A stretch of 64,000 nucleotides of DNA from Cohaesibacter intestini (GTDB taxonomy: Bacteria; Pseudomonadota; Alphaproteobacteria; Rhizobiales; Cohaesibacteraceae). The stretch is from positions 1 through 64,000 of the forward strand of contig NZ_QODK01000001.1 in assembly GCF_003324485.1 (NCBI RefSeq), given 5' to 3'. Made by a program: the position numbers and the translations under genes. The notes below the pieces were generated by a model. That model was not told the DNA's origin. It did not search any database and saw nothing but the letters and a program-made list of their open reading frames with translations. Shown here one piece after another: positions 51,877 through 62,706 of the stretch; the stretch's first letter is position 1, and each line of letters opens with the position of its first letter.

Positions 51877-52488
51877 ATGAAAAGCGTGTCCCATCAAGCT
51901 CTTATCATTATTGACTTGCAAAATGATTTCTGCCCCGGTGGTGCGCTGGCCGTGCCGGACGGCGATGCCATCATCAGCCGGATCAACCAGATGCAGCAGA
52001 GCTTTGACCATATCGTGTTGACGCAGGACTGGCATCCAGCGGGGCATAAATCTTTTGCCTCAAGCCATCAGGGCAAGACCGCTTATGAGCATGTCACCAT
52101 GCCCTATGGTGATCAGATCCTCTGGCCCGACCATTGTGTTCAGGGCAGCGAGGGCGCCGCCTTCCACAACGATCTGGAAACGGACTGCGCATCCATGATC
52201 TTGCGAAAAGGCACCAACCCGGCGATCGATAGCTATTCGGCCTTTTTTGAAAATGATCATCACACGCCAACCGGGCTCGAGGGCTATTTGCGCGAAAGGG
52301 GCGTGGTTGCCTTGATGATGGTGGGTCTGGCCACCGATTTCTGTGTGCGCTATTCGGCTGTGGATGCGGCCAAGCTGGGCTTTGATGTGTCCGTCGATCT
52401 GGCGGCTTGCCGGGCCATCGACATGGAAGGGTCGCTCGCCGCCGCGTTGCAGGATATGCGTGACCATGGGGTCCAGTTCTTCGACTGA
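51877..52488 (+). CDS. pncA: Nicotinamidase
   Basis: A protein of 203 aa. The catalytic triad parts show as I-I-I-D-L-Q-N-D-F (Asp13), L-R-K-G-T (Lys) and A-T-D-F-C-V-R-Y-S-A (Cys). The metal site D-W-H-P-A-G-H (about 52-58) is complete. It deamidates nicotinamide to nicotinate, feeding PncB encoded 122 nt downstream, so the two form an NAD-salvage unit. GAAAGG precedes the ATG. Confidence 0.95.
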   Translation: MKSVSHQALIIIDLQNDFCPGGALAVPDGDAIISRINQMQQSFDHIVLTQDWHPAGHKSFASSHQGKTAYEHVTMPYGDQILWPDHCVQGSEGAAFHNDLETDCASMILRKGTNPAIDSYSAFFENDHHTPTGLEGYLRERGVVALMMVGLATDFCVRYSAVDAAKLGFDVSVDLAACRAIDMEGSLAAALQDMRDHGVQFFD

Positions 52489-52610
52489 TCCTGTTGTTTC
52501 TCTTTGTCGCTTCGGACCTGACCCTTAGGGACAGGTCACAAAAAGGACTTGCAACCGACGGTCTGCTGGGCCAGCCTGTCGTGCAATTTGAATTCGGGTA
52601 AGGAGACTCC

Positions 52611-53906
52611 ATGCCAACGGATCTCGCCGCGCGCGTCTACAGCCATCGCTGGAAAATAGATCCCATCGTCCGATCGCTGATCGATACTGATTTCTATAAG
52701 CTCTTGATGGCCCAGTCGGTCTTTCACAACAGATCGAATGTTCATGTCACCTTCAGTCTGATCAATCGGTCAAAAGATGTGCCATTGGCCAAGCTGATCG
52801 ATGAAGGGGAGTTGCGCGCCCAACTCGACCATATCCGAACCCTGCGCCTGTCGCGGGGGGAAAGCACGTGGCTGCGTGGCAATATGTTCTATGGCAAGCG
52901 GTCGATGTTTCATCCCGATTTCATGGAATGGTTCGAAAATCTGACCCTGCCACCCTATCATCTGGAACGGGTCGGCGATCAGTATGAGTTGAGCTTTGAA
53001 GGGGACTGGCCGGCGGTGATGCTGTGGGAGATCCCCGCTCTGTCGGTGCTGATGGAACTCAGGTCGCGAGCAATCCTGCATGAGATGAAGCAGTTTGAGC
53101 TGCAGGTGCTTTATGCCCGGGCAATGACCAAGCTTTGGGAAAAGGTCGAGCAGCTGCGGACCATCGGGGATGTCAAGATTGCCGATTTTGGCACCCGCAG
53201 GCGTCATTCCTTCCTGTGGCAGGACTGGTGCGTGCAGGCAATGCATGAAGGCCTGGGCGAGAATTTTGTCGGCACCTCCAATTGCCTGATTGCCATGCGA
53301 CGCGAGCTCGAAGCCATCGGCACCAATGCGCACGAGTTGCCGATGGTCTATTCAGCGCTCGCCACCAGCGACGAAGAGCTGGCCAACGCCCCCTATCAGG
53401 TGCTCAAGGACTGGCAGGCAGAGCATGACGGCAACTTGCGGATCATCTTGCCCGATACCTATGGCACCAAAGGCTTTCTGGAACGGGCACCGGATTGGCT
53501 GACCGGTTGGACCGGCATCCGCATCGACAGCGGCAATCCGGCGGAAGCGGCAGAAATTGCCCTTCAATGGTGGCGTGATCGCGGCGAGGATCCATCCGAG
53601 AAAAGGATCATTTTCTCCGACGGGCTGGATGTCGAGATGATCGCCGAGCTCTATCAGCAATTCAACCATCGTGCCCGCATTTCCTTTGGCTGGGGCACCT
53701 TGTTGACCAATGATTTCCGCACATTGGTCAAAGGCGATGGGCTGGCGCCTTTTTCGCTGGTCTGCAAGGCGGTGTCGGCCAATGGCAACCCGACGGTCAA
53801 ACTGTCGGACAATCCGAACAAGGCCATGGGGCCCGCCAGCGAAATCGACCGCTACAAACGTGTGTTCCGGGTCGGAGACCAGACCGCGCAAGATGTCATC
53901 GTATGA
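52611..53906 (+). CDS. pncB: Nicotinate phosphoribosyltransferase
   Basis: A protein of 431 aa with ribosome site AAGGAGA. Motifs include D-T-D-F-Y-K-L-L-M (about 26-34), F-G-T-R-R-R-H-S (about 195-202, with the phosphorylatable-type His), the PRPP-site region G-T-S-N-C (about 224) and I-R-I-D-S-G-N-P-A. It joins nicotinate to PRPP with ATP use, the committed Preiss-Handler step after PncA. Confidence 0.95.
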   Translation: MPTDLAARVYSHRWKIDPIVRSLIDTDFYKLLMAQSVFHNRSNVHVTFSLINRSKDVPLAKLIDEGELRAQLDHIRTLRLSRGESTWLRGNMFYGKRSMFHPDFMEWFENLTLPPYHLERVGDQYELSFEGDWPAVMLWEIPALSVLMELRSRAILHEMKQFELQVLYARAMTKLWEKVEQLRTIGDVKIADFGTRRRHSFLWQDWCVQAMHEGLGENFVGTSNCLIAMRRELEAIGTNAHELPMVYSALATSDEELANAPYQVLKDWQAEHDGNLRIILPDTYGTKGFLERAPDWLTGWTGIRIDSGNPAEAAEIALQWWRDRGEDPSEKRIIFSDGLDVEMIAELYQQFNHRARISFGWGTLLTNDFRTLVKGDGLAPFSLVCKAVSANGNPTVKLSDNPNKAMGPASEIDRYKRVFRVGDQTAQDVIV

Positions 53907-53922
53907 CAAGGAAGACAGAAGC

Positions 53923-54411
53923 ATGAACCAGCCAAACCAGCACAAGCCGAAGAAAAGCTCGAAGGATCGGGTCCGCGAGGCTGGCGAGGCGCTTGGTCTG
54001 GCGATTGAGATCGTGACAATGCCCGCCTCCACCCGCACGGCGGAAGAGGCGGCAGAGGCCTGTGGCTGCGCAGTGGGGCAGATCGTCAAGAGCCTGATCT
54101 TCGAACGCCACGACAATCAGCATCTGGCACTGTTGCTGATCGCGGGGGACAATCGGGCGGATATGGATCTGGCGGCCCGGGTGATCGGCACCAGCCTTGA
54201 CCGGGCGGACCCGAAAAAAGTGCGTGCGGACACCGGGTTTGCCATTGGGGGCGTCGCTCCGATTGGCCATTTGTGCGAGATGGAAGTCTATATGGACCCG
54301 GCCCTATTGACCCATGCCACTGTCTGGGCAGCGGCAGGGGCGCCGAACTCGGTGTTTGAGGTCAAGCCGGATGCCTTGCAGGCGGCCACCAAGGCAACCT
54401 TGCTCGCCTAG
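53923..54411 (+). CDS. YbaK/EbsC family aminoacyl-tRNA deacylase
   Basis: A protein of 162 aa. The YbaK fold appears as G-C-A-V-G-Q-I-V-K-S-L-I-F (about 47-59, with the conserved Lys), A-L-L-L-I-A-G-D-N-R, and the substrate loop T-G-F-A-I-G-G-V-A-P-I-G-H (about 105-117). Family members clear misacylated Cys-tRNA(Pro) or related species in trans. It follows pncB by 16 nt, so it may share its transcript, without an obvious functional link. Confidence 0.9.
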   Translation: MNQPNQHKPKKSSKDRVREAGEALGLAIEIVTMPASTRTAEEAAEACGCAVGQIVKSLIFERHDNQHLALLLIAGDNRADMDLAARVIGTSLDRADPKKVRADTGFAIGGVAPIGHLCEMEVYMDPALLTHATVWAAAGAPNSVFEVKPDALQAATKATLLA

Positions 54412-54670
54412 CTGCGATTGTCATGACCATCCAGTGTGTTTTGGTAAGGTGATGGACAGCTCCATTGGGCCTATGATTTTGTATGCCTTACGAAAAGTTC
54501 ATTGAAACTTGACAGACAACGCCACAATAGCGTCCGATTGCATCACAAAAGTGATTTGAAAATCGTACTTTGCGACTACATTGCATTTTGTGCTCATAAT
54601 TTCGCCTACTCGACCCGACGCGGCTTTGCTAAGGTCTTTGCAGGTTAGTCCATTTAAAGGAGAAGTCTTC

Positions 54671-56641
54671 GTGCCTCAATCCATGCGCCAAAGCTGTTTC
54701 AAGTCCCTGCGCGCGCCCCTGATGGGGCTGCTGCTGCTGTCGAGTGGAGCCGTTGGCGCACTGGTGGAACCGGGCCGGGCCGAAGCACTGGAATTCGAAA
54801 CCTGGCTGCATGGCACCTCGCTGATGGGGGATGTGAAATATCCTACCGATTTCACCCGCTTCGATTACGTCAATCCCGACGCGCCAAAGGGTGGCACGGT
54901 CAAGATGGCGGTGCAGGGAAGCTATGACAGCTTCAACCAGATCATCACCAAGGGCGATCCGGCCAGTGGCCTTGGCTATCTCTATGATACGCTAATGGCG
55001 GCAAGCTTTGACGAAGTGTCGACCGAGTATGGCCTGTTGGCCGAGGCAATTTTTGTGGGGCCGGATTTCTCCTTCGTGAAATTCCGCCTCAGGGAGAATG
55101 CCACATGGCATGATGGCCAGCCTATCACGGCGGAAGATGTGGTCTGGTCGTTTGAGCAGCAAACCAAACTCAATCCTCAGGTCGGCTTCTATTATTCCCA
55201 TGTCACCAAGGCGGAAGTGACCGGCGAGCGAGAGGTGACCTTCAGCTTCGATCAGACCGGCAACCGGGAATTGCCCCATATTGTCGGCCAGCTTTCGATC
55301 ATGCCGAAGCATTGGTGGACGGGCACAGATGCAGACGGCAACCCGCGCGATATTGCCAAGGGCACGTTGGAGCCTCCGCTTGGCTCCGGGCCCTACAAGA
55401 TTGGAGAATTCTCGGCGGGCAAGAGTGTCACTTTCACGCGGGTGGATGATTATTGGGCCAAGGATCTCAATGTCAATGTCGGACGTTACAATATGGATGA
55501 GATCCAGATTGAATATTTCCGCGACGACACCGTGATGTTCGAGAATTTCAAGTCCGGCGGCTATGACTATCGGGTCGAGACCACGGCCCAACGTTGGGCG
55601 GTGCAATATGACTTCCCGGCGGCCAAGGATGGCCGTGTGGTCACCGAACTGTTCCCCGATACAGCACGCGGCGTGATGGTGGGGTTCATTCCCAACCTGC
55701 GACGCGAGAAATTCAGCGATATCCGCGTCCGCAAGGCACTCAATTATGTCTTCAATTTCGAGGAAATGAACCGCACCCTGTTCTTTGATCAATATAGCCG
55801 CATTTCGAGCTACTTCTTCGGCACCGATCTGGCCAGCAAGGGCGCAGCTGAAGGGCGGGTTGCTGAATTGTTGAGCGATTTGGGCGACAAGGTGCCGCCC
55901 GCTGCCTTTGAGCCTTACACCAATCCCAAGGTCGAGAGCCGGGAAGATTTGCGCGACAACTTGAAAAAGGCACTTGAGCTGTTCAAGGAAGCGGGCTGGG
56001 AGCCACGTACCGAGGTGGATGAGGAGAAGAAACCGCAAGGCTTTTTCCATTCCATCATGGTGACGCTGGGGTTGGCGAGCGACCCGACCAAGGTCGTCAT
56101 GCGCAACGACAAGGGTGAAGCCTTCGAGATTGAATATCTGCTCAACAGTTCCGGGTTCGAGCGGGTTGCCCTGCGCCTGCAGGCCTCGCTGGAGCGGGTC
56201 GGGATCAAGCTCGATATCCGGATGGTCGACAGCTCGCAATATATCAACCGTCTGCGCAGCCGCGATTATGATCTGATCTATTCCGGCTGGGCGCAGAGCC
56301 TGTCGCCAGGCAACGAGCAACGGGAGTTTTTCGGCTCAAGTTCTGCTGACCGGGAAGGTTCGCGCAACTTTGCCGGTATCAAGAATGAAGCGGTGGATGC
56401 GCTGATCGACAAGATTATCTTTGCCACAGATCGCGCCGAGCTGGTGGCTGCAACCAAAGCGATGGATCGGGTGTTGCTGGCCAATCACTACACACTCCCC
56501 GGCTGGACCCTGCCTGCGGACCGGATTGCGCGCTGGGACAAATTCTCCCATCCCAAGCCCCTGCCGATGATGACTGTGGGCTTCCCTGACATCTGGTGGT
56601 GGGACAAGGACAAGGCGGCTGCTGTTGCGGCCAAGAACTGA
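54671..56641 (+). CDS. YejA-like peptide ABC transporter binding protein 1
   Basis: A protein of 656 aa. The start is a GTG with AAGGAG about 9 nt upstream; the downstream ATG (54683) is too far from that site. A signal peptide covers about 1-40 (A-E-A). The mature SBP_bac_5 protein has F-D-Y-V-N-P-D-A-P-K-G-G (about 62-73) and the long YejA-type insertions seen in microcin C/oligopeptide binders. It would deliver peptides to YejB/YejE encoded downstream. A second, related binding protein gene follows. Confidence 0.88.
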   Translation: MPQSMRQSCFKSLRAPLMGLLLLSSGAVGALVEPGRAEALEFETWLHGTSLMGDVKYPTDFTRFDYVNPDAPKGGTVKMAVQGSYDSFNQIITKGDPASGLGYLYDTLMAASFDEVSTEYGLLAEAIFVGPDFSFVKFRLRENATWHDGQPITAEDVVWSFEQQTKLNPQVGFYYSHVTKAEVTGEREVTFSFDQTGNRELPHIVGQLSIMPKHWWTGTDADGNPRDIAKGTLEPPLGSGPYKIGEFSAGKSVTFTRVDDYWAKDLNVNVGRYNMDEIQIEYFRDDTVMFENFKSGGYDYRVETTAQRWAVQYDFPAAKDGRVVTELFPDTARGVMVGFIPNLRREKFSDIRVRKALNYVFNFEEMNRTLFFDQYSRISSYFFGTDLASKGAAEGRVAELLSDLGDKVPPAAFEPYTNPKVESREDLRDNLKKALELFKEAGWEPRTEVDEEKKPQGFFHSIMVTLGLASDPTKVVMRNDKGEAFEIEYLLNSSGFERVALRLQASLERVGIKLDIRMVDSSQYINRLRSRDYDLIYSGWAQSLSPGNEQREFFGSSSADREGSRNFAGIKNEAVDALIDKIIFATDRAELVAATKAMDRVLLANHYTLPGWTLPADRIARWDKFSHPKPLPMMTVGFPDIWWWDKDKAAAVAAKN

Positions 56642-56700
56642 TCCGCTCAAGGTGACGTAAAAAGGGTGAAGAAAGCCTGCCAGATAGGGAGCCAGACGCA

Positions 56701-58584
56701 ATGCCAAAAGAGACAGACCCGAACCAGCCTGTGCGGACCTCACTCACACGGCGCGCCTTGCTCAAAAGCAGTTCTGCCGCTCTGTTGACCGGCTTATTGG
56801 GCGGCGTTGCTCTGACCGCCCGGCCACTGGTCGGGTTTGCGAGTGTGGAGCGGCACGGCCTGTCGGTCTTTGGTGAGCTCAAATATCCGCCGGGTTTTGG
56901 CCACTTTGACTATATCAATGCAGATGCCCCCAAGGGTGGGCGGTTTTCCTTCTCGGCGCCAAGCTGGCTCTATAACCAGAATCCGCAGACCTTCAACACA
57001 TTGAATGGCTTTGTGCTCAAAGGGGACGCACCGCCGCGGATCGAATTGTTGTTCGATATGCTGATGGTGCGGGCCTCTGATGAGCCAGACGCGGTCTATT
57101 GCCACTTGTCGCAGTCCGTCGCCCTGTCGACCGACGGCAACCGTCTGACCTTCCAACTGCGCCCAGAAGCACGCTTCCATGATGGCACCAAGGTGACGCC
57201 TGAGGATGTGGCTTTCAGCTATCTGGCAATCAAGGACAAGGGTCATCCGAACCTCAAGCTATCCCTGCGGGCGCTCGACAAAGTCGAAGTTTCGGATGAC
57301 AGCGTGACATTGGTGTTTGACGGCACGCAAACGCGGCAGGACCCGATCGAGGCGGCCTCGATTGTGCCAATTTTCTCCAAGGCTGATTATGACGGCAAGG
57401 CCTTTGATGGCTCGACCCTCACCCCGCCGGTCGGCTCTGGCCCCTACAAGGTCGGCCTGATCAATCCGGGCAGTGTGATCGAGTTTCACCGGGACCCCGA
57501 TTATTGGGGCAAGGATCTGCCAACCGCTGTCGGGCACCATAATTTCGATATTATCCGCCTTAGTTTTAGCCGCGATTCCACCACGACCTTTGAGAGCTTC
57601 AAGAAGGGCGATCTTAATTTTTGGCAGGAATTCTCCTCCAAGCGCTGGGCGACCCAGTATGACTTCCCGGCATTGTCGGAGGGACGGGTGCAAAAGCTCG
57701 AGCTGCCGGACGATGAGCCATCGGCGGCACAGGGCTGGTTCTTCAACACCCGGCGGAGCAAATTTGCCGATCCGCGAACGCGCGAGGCGATTGCCATCAC
57801 CTTCGATTTCGAATGGTCAAATGAAAAGCTGTTTTTCGGCCTTTATCAACGCACCCACTCTTTCTTTGAACGCACGGCAATGAAGGCCAGTGGCAAGGCG
57901 GAAGGCAAGGTTTTGGCCTTGCTCGAGCCTTATCGAGACCAGTTGGACGCTGCGGTGTTTGACGAGCCTTACATGCCACCGGTGTCGGACGGCTCCGGGC
58001 GCGATCGCAAGATTTTGGCCCGCTCAATCCAGCTCCTCAAAGAGGCCGGTTGGACCCAGACCGAGGCTGGTTGGGTCAACGGATCGGGCGAGACGCTGGA
58101 GATCGAACTGCTCGGCAACACTCCTCTGTTTGAGCGGATCATCAATCCATGGGCCGAACGTCTGGCGCTGATTGGGGTGCCATTGCGCTTCCGTCTGGTG
58201 GATCCGGCCCAATTCCAGCGACGGCTGGATGAGTTTGATTTTGATCTGGCCGGGCGGCGTTATTCCATGTCGGCAACCCTTGGGCCTGCGACACGCTCGG
58301 TCTGGGGATCTGCTTCAGCAGATACCAATGGCAGCTATAATCTGGCGGGTCTGAAGCTTGCCGCGATGGATGCCATGATCGATGCGGCGCTGGCTGCTGA
58401 GAGCCGCGAGGATATGGAAGCGGCCGGACAAGCCATCGACCGGATCTGGCGGGCCGGACATTACTGGATTCCCAACTGGAACAAGCCGGTCCACACGATT
58501 GGCCTTTGGCAAGGCATTCAGGCCGGTGAAACTGCCGGACTTTACGAATTCTACCCTGAAAGCTGGTGGTGGATGAAAGGTTGA
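56701..58584 (+). CDS. YejA-like peptide ABC transporter binding protein 2
   Basis: A protein of 627 aa, a paralogue of the preceding protein (shared F-D-Y-I-N-A-D-A-P-K-G-G, Q-Y-D-F-P-A and W-W-W at the end). It differs in export: T-S-L-T-R-R-A-L-L-K-S-S (about 14-25) is a twin-arginine signal, whereas protein 1 has a Sec-type signal. Two binding proteins with one permease set would widen the range of peptides taken up. 60 nt separate the genes. Confidence 0.88.
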   Translation: MPKETDPNQPVRTSLTRRALLKSSSAALLTGLLGGVALTARPLVGFASVERHGLSVFGELKYPPGFGHFDYINADAPKGGRFSFSAPSWLYNQNPQTFNTLNGFVLKGDAPPRIELLFDMLMVRASDEPDAVYCHLSQSVALSTDGNRLTFQLRPEARFHDGTKVTPEDVAFSYLAIKDKGHPNLKLSLRALDKVEVSDDSVTLVFDGTQTRQDPIEAASIVPIFSKADYDGKAFDGSTLTPPVGSGPYKVGLINPGSVIEFHRDPDYWGKDLPTAVGHHNFDIIRLSFSRDSTTTFESFKKGDLNFWQEFSSKRWATQYDFPALSEGRVQKLELPDDEPSAAQGWFFNTRRSKFADPRTREAIAITFDFEWSNEKLFFGLYQRTHSFFERTAMKASGKAEGKVLALLEPYRDQLDAAVFDEPYMPPVSDGSGRDRKILARSIQLLKEAGWTQTEAGWVNGSGETLEIELLGNTPLFERIINPWAERLALIGVPLRFRLVDPAQFQRRLDEFDFDLAGRRYSMSATLGPATRSVWGSASADTNGSYNLAGLKLAAMDAMIDAALAAESREDMEAAGQAIDRIWRAGHYWIPNWNKPVHTIGLWQGIQAGETAGLYEFYPESWWWMKG

Positions 58585-58769
58585 CGCCTTACTCGTTGCA
58601 CATTCTGTGTGCCAGACTGTATCAGCGTCAAAAGAGAGATCTTGGTTAACAAAGTGTTATGAGCCTTTGTGCATCACTGAAGACCAAAGAGAGAAGAACC
58701 ACGTTCGCGCAAGAGGCGTAACAATCAAACGCAACAAACTGTCCACGCGCGAAGGGAAATGGAGAGGGA

Positions 58770-59879
58770 ATGGGCGCCTATATTTTACGACGTCTGTTGC
58801 TGATCATTCCGACATTGATCGGGATTATGGCAATCAATTTCGCAGTCATCCAGTTTGCCCCCGGCGGACCGGTTGAACGGATCATCGCGCAGGTGACCGG
58901 CACCGATGTCTCTGCCACCGAGCGGATTTCCGGTGGCGGTGATTTTGCCGGAACCGGCACCGGACCATCTGCCTCGAGCGGCGAGGACATTACCTCGCGT
59001 TATCGTGGCGCACAGGGGCTGGATCCCGAATTCATCAAAGAGCTGGAAAAACAGTTCGGCTTTGACAAACCACCACTCGAACGCTTCGGTCAGATGCTGG
59101 TCAATTATGCCACCTTCGACTTCGGCGACAGCTATTTCCGCGATATTGGCGTGCTGGAACTGATTGCCGAAAAGATGCCGGTATCAATTTCACTTGGCCT
59201 CTGGATGACGCTGATTTCCTACATGATTTCCATCCCGCTTGGCATTCGCAAGGCGGTCAGCGATGGCAGCAAGTTTGACGTCTGGACCAGCGCCGTGGTG
59301 ATCATCGGCTATGCCATTCCGGGCTTTTTGTTTGCGGTTCTGCTGGTGGTTCTGTTTGCCGGTGGCTCCTTCTTTGACTGGTTCCCGCTGCGCGGACTGA
59401 TCTCGGACAATTTCGACCAGTTGAGCTGGTGGGAGAAGATCCTCGACTATTTCTGGCACTTGGCCCTGCCGCTCACCTCGATGGCACTGGCGGCCTTTGC
59501 CACCACCACGCTTTTGACGAAAAACTCCTTCCTTGATGAAATCCGCAAGCAATATGTGGTGACCGCAAGGGCCAAGGGCCTGACTGAACGGCAGGTGCTG
59601 TATGGCCATGTGTTCCGCAATGCCATGCTGATCATCATTGCGGGCTTCCCCGGTGCCTTCATTGGTGCCTTCTTTGGCGGTTCCCTGCTGATCGAGCAGA
59701 TTTTCTCCCTTGACGGGCTGGGGCTTTTGTCGTTCGAAAGCGTCATCAACCGGGATTATGCAGTGGTCTTTGCGACGCTTTATATCTTCTCGCTAATGGG
59801 ACTGGTCGTCAGCCTGATTTCCGACCTGACCTATATGTTGATCGATCCGCGGATTGATTTTGAAAGCCGGGAGGTCTGA
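58770..59879 (+). CDS. yejB: Peptide ABC transporter permease YejB
   Basis: A protein of 369 aa with ribosome site GGAGAGGG. It has a DppB-like opening ([12 protein letters not shown]) and six membrane helices. An extra loop at about 40-85 (rich in Gly/Ser, G-S-G-G-like) is typical of YejB. The EAA loop is around [12 protein letters not shown] (about 267-278). Its stop overlaps the yejE start (TGATG). Confidence 0.9.
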   Translation: MGAYILRRLLLIIPTLIGIMAINFAVIQFAPGGPVERIIAQVTGTDVSATERISGGGDFAGTGTGPSASSGEDITSRYRGAQGLDPEFIKELEKQFGFDKPPLERFGQMLVNYATFDFGDSYFRDIGVLELIAEKMPVSISLGLWMTLISYMISIPLGIRKAVSDGSKFDVWTSAVVIIGYAIPGFLFAVLLVVLFAGGSFFDWFPLRGLISDNFDQLSWWEKILDYFWHLALPLTSMALAAFATTTLLTKNSFLDEIRKQYVVTARAKGLTERQVLYGHVFRNAMLIIIAGFPGAFIGAFFGGSLLIEQIFSLDGLGLLSFESVINRDYAVVFATLYIFSLMGLVVSLISDLTYMLIDPRIDFESREV

Positions 59880-61033
59880 TGATGCGATTGCCATTCAGCC
59901 GCAAAAATGACCCGTCCAAGCAGACGCCGGGCTTCTTTGCCAACCTGTCGCCGATCAATCAGCGGCGGTTGAAGAATTTCAAATCCAACCGGCGCGGCTA
60001 TGTTTCGCTCTGGTTGTTTGCCGTCCTGTTTGTTCTCACCCTATTTGCCGAGATGCTCGCCAATGACAAGCCGTTGCTGGTCTCTTACAAGGGCGAGTTG
60101 CTGTCCCCCTTGGTAACCGACTATCCGGAAAGCAAGTTTGGCGGGTTCCTGCCCAAAACCGATTATCATGATCCGGTGATTCAGGATGAAATCAACGAGA
60201 ATGGCTGGATCCTCTGGGCCCCGGTGCGCTATGGCTATCGGACGGTCAATATCGACCTGCCAACCCCGGCCCCCTCACCGCCGAGCTGGTTGCTCGACAA
60301 GGAGGTGCGTTGCGCGCCCTATGACATGGGCGTTGAAGATCGCAATTGCTCCATTGGCAACTGGAACTGGCTCGGGACCGATGATAGCGGCCGGGACGTG
60401 CTGGCACGCCTTATCTATGGCTTTCGGATTTCGGTGCTGTTCGGCCTGACGCTGACGCTGTTCTCGTCGGTCATCGGGGTTGCTGCGGGTGCGATTCAGG
60501 GCTTTTTCGGCGGTCTGACGGACCTTCTTTTCCAGCGCTTCATCGAGATCTGGACCTCGGTACCACAGCTCTATCTGTTGCTGATCATTGCCGCCATCAT
60601 CACCCCCAGCTTCTGGATTCTTCTCGGCATCCTGTTGCTCTTCTCCTGGGTGGCGCTGGTTGGGGTGGTGCGCGCGGAATTTCTCAGGGCGCGAAACTTT
60701 GAGTATGTTTCTGCGGCCCGCGCCCTTGGCGTCTCCAACGGGACCATCATGATGCGGCATCTGTTGCCCAATGCCATGGTGGCGACGCTGACCTTTATGC
60801 CCTTCATTCTCAATGGATCGATCACCACGCTGACCTCGCTCGATTTTCTCGGCTTTGGCCTGCCGCCCGGCTCCCCATCGCTTGGGGAATTGCTGGCTCA
60901 AGGCAAGAAGCACTGGGAGGCGCCGTGGCTGGGTCTGACCGGCTTCTTCTCGATTTCGATCATGTTGAGCTTGCTGATATTTGTCGGCGAAGCCGTGCGC
61001 GATGCCTTTGATCCGCGCAAGACATTCCAATGA
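59879..61033 (+). CDS. yejE: Peptide ABC transporter permease YejE
   Basis: A protein of 384 aa. A basic N-terminus (S-N-R-R-G-Y-V-S-L-W-L-F) leads into the first helix (about 40-60). A large periplasmic insertion (about 65-165) with the G-T-D-D-S-G-R-D-V-L-A-R motif precedes five more helices with S-A-A-R-A-L-G-V-S-N (about 280-289). YejB and YejE form the channel. Confidence 0.9.
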   Translation: MMRLPFSRKNDPSKQTPGFFANLSPINQRRLKNFKSNRRGYVSLWLFAVLFVLTLFAEMLANDKPLLVSYKGELLSPLVTDYPESKFGGFLPKTDYHDPVIQDEINENGWILWAPVRYGYRTVNIDLPTPAPSPPSWLLDKEVRCAPYDMGVEDRNCSIGNWNWLGTDDSGRDVLARLIYGFRISVLFGLTLTLFSSVIGVAAGAIQGFFGGLTDLLFQRFIEIWTSVPQLYLLLIIAAIITPSFWILLGILLLFSWVALVGVVRAEFLRARNFEYVSAARALGVSNGTIMMRHLLPNAMVATLTFMPFILNGSITTLTSLDFLGFGLPPGSPSLGELLAQGKKHWEAPWLGLTGFFSISIMLSLLIFVGEAVRDAFDPRKTFQ

Positions 61034-61044
61034 GGGGTGATAGT

Positions 61045-62682
61045 ATGGACAACAATAATACGCCCCTTTTGCAGGTCGAGGATCTCTCCGTTGCCTTTCG
61101 TCAGGATGGCACGGAAAAGCTGGCCGTCAACAAGGTCTCCTTCAGCCTCAATCGCGGTGAGACGCTGGCTCTGGTGGGGGAATCCGGCTCGGGCAAGTCG
61201 GTGTCGGCCCTCTCGGTTCTCAAGTTGCTGCCCTATCCGTCCGCATCCCACCCGTCAGGCAAGGTGCTGTTTGATGGCATTGATCTGCTCAATGCCAATG
61301 ACAAGCTGCTCCGCTCGGTGCGTGGCAACCGGATTTCGATGATCTTCCAGGAGCCGATGAGCTCGCTCAATCCGCTTCATACGGTGGAGCAACAGATCGG
61401 CGAGGTTCTGTCAATCCATCACGGAATGGGCGAGAAACAGGCCCGTGCGCGGGTGCTGGAATTGCTCGATGATGTGGGCATTCGCGAACCGGAAAAGCGC
61501 CTCAAAAGCTATCCGCACCAATTGTCCGGTGGCCAGCGCCAGCGGGTGATGATCGCCATGGCGTTGGCCAATGAGCCGGAAATCCTGATTGCGGATGAGC
61601 CAACCACCGCACTGGATGTGACCGTGCAGGCGCAGATCATCGAATTGCTGCGCGCCTTGCAAAAGAGCCACAACATGGCGCTGCTCTTCATCACCCACGA
61701 TCTTGGCATTGTCGAAAAGCTGGCCGACAGGGTGTGCGTGATGACCGATGGCGAGATTGTCGAGAGCGGCCCGACGGCCGAGATTTTTGCCAATCCACAG
61801 CATCGCTACACCAAACATCTCCTGTCGTCCGAACCAAGCGGCAAGGCGCACCCGGTGGCAGACAATGCGCCAATCCTGCTGGAAACCGAGGATCTCAAGG
61901 TCTGGTTCCCGATCAAGCGCGGCTTCCTGCGCCGCACCGTTGGTCATATCAAGGCGGTGGACGGCATCTCGCTGTCGATCCGGGCTGGTGAGACGCTCGG
62001 CATTGTCGGGGAGTCCGGGTCTGGAAAAACCACTTTGGGGCTCGCGCTGTTGCGGATGATTTCGTCCGACGGTCCGATTGTCTTTCAGGGCAAGGGCCTC
62101 GATCAGCTCGACAACAAGGCCATGCGTGACAAGCGGCGGGACATGCAGATCGTGTTTCAGGATCCGTTCGGTTCGCTGTCGCCGCGCATGTCAATTGCCC
62201 AGATTGTGGCAGAGGGTCTGGCCATTCATGCACCCGACCTCAGTGTCGAGGAACGGGATGCCAAGGTGGTGCAGGCCTTGAAGGAAGTGGGCATCGACCC
62301 GGAGACCCGCCATCGCTATCCGCACGAATTTTCCGGTGGTCAGCGGCAGCGCATTTCTATAGCGCGGGCCATGGTACTGGAGCCATCCTTCGTGATGCTC
62401 GATGAGCCGACCAGTGCGCTTGACATGAGCGTGCAAAGTCAGGTCGTTGATCTGTTGCGTGATCTTCAGGCCCGCCATGGATTGACCTATCTCTTCATCA
62501 GCCACGATCTCAAGGTGGTGCGGGCCCTGTCCAACCGGGTGATGGTGATGCGGCAGGGCAAAATCATCGAGCAAGGCGATGTCGAGCAGATTTTCGACGC
62601 GCCGGAAACAGACTATACCAAGGCCCTGATGGCAGCGGCCCTTCGGATGGAGACCGCCCCAACGGGGGTCGTTGCTGACTGA
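61045..62682 (+). CDS. yejF: Peptide ABC transporter dual ATPase YejF
   Basis: A protein of 545 aa with two fused ABC domains. The first has Walker A G-E-S-G-S-G-K-S (about 42-49) and signature L-S-G-G-Q-R-Q-R; the second has G-E-S-G-S-G-K-T (about 324-331) and signature F-S-G-G-Q-R-Q-R. Each Walker B reads I-L-I-A-D-E-P or V-M-L-D-E-P. The ATG at 61045 has GAGGGG upstream; an overlapping ATG at 61030 lacks a ribosome site. It powers the YejBE channel. Confidence 0.93.
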   Translation: MDNNNTPLLQVEDLSVAFRQDGTEKLAVNKVSFSLNRGETLALVGESGSGKSVSALSVLKLLPYPSASHPSGKVLFDGIDLLNANDKLLRSVRGNRISMIFQEPMSSLNPLHTVEQQIGEVLSIHHGMGEKQARARVLELLDDVGIREPEKRLKSYPHQLSGGQRQRVMIAMALANEPEILIADEPTTALDVTVQAQIIELLRALQKSHNMALLFITHDLGIVEKLADRVCVMTDGEIVESGPTAEIFANPQHRYTKHLLSSEPSGKAHPVADNAPILLETEDLKVWFPIKRGFLRRTVGHIKAVDGISLSIRAGETLGIVGESGSGKTTLGLALLRMISSDGPIVFQGKGLDQLDNKAMRDKRRDMQIVFQDPFGSLSPRMSIAQIVAEGLAIHAPDLSVEERDAKVVQALKEVGIDPETRHRYPHEFSGGQRQRISIARAMVLEPSFVMLDEPTSALDMSVQSQVVDLLRDLQARHGLTYLFISHDLKVVRALSNRVMVMRQGKIIEQGDVEQIFDAPETDYTKALMAAALRMETAPTGVVAD

Positions 62683-62706
62683 AGGCTCTTCTGAAAGATC
62701 AAGACA

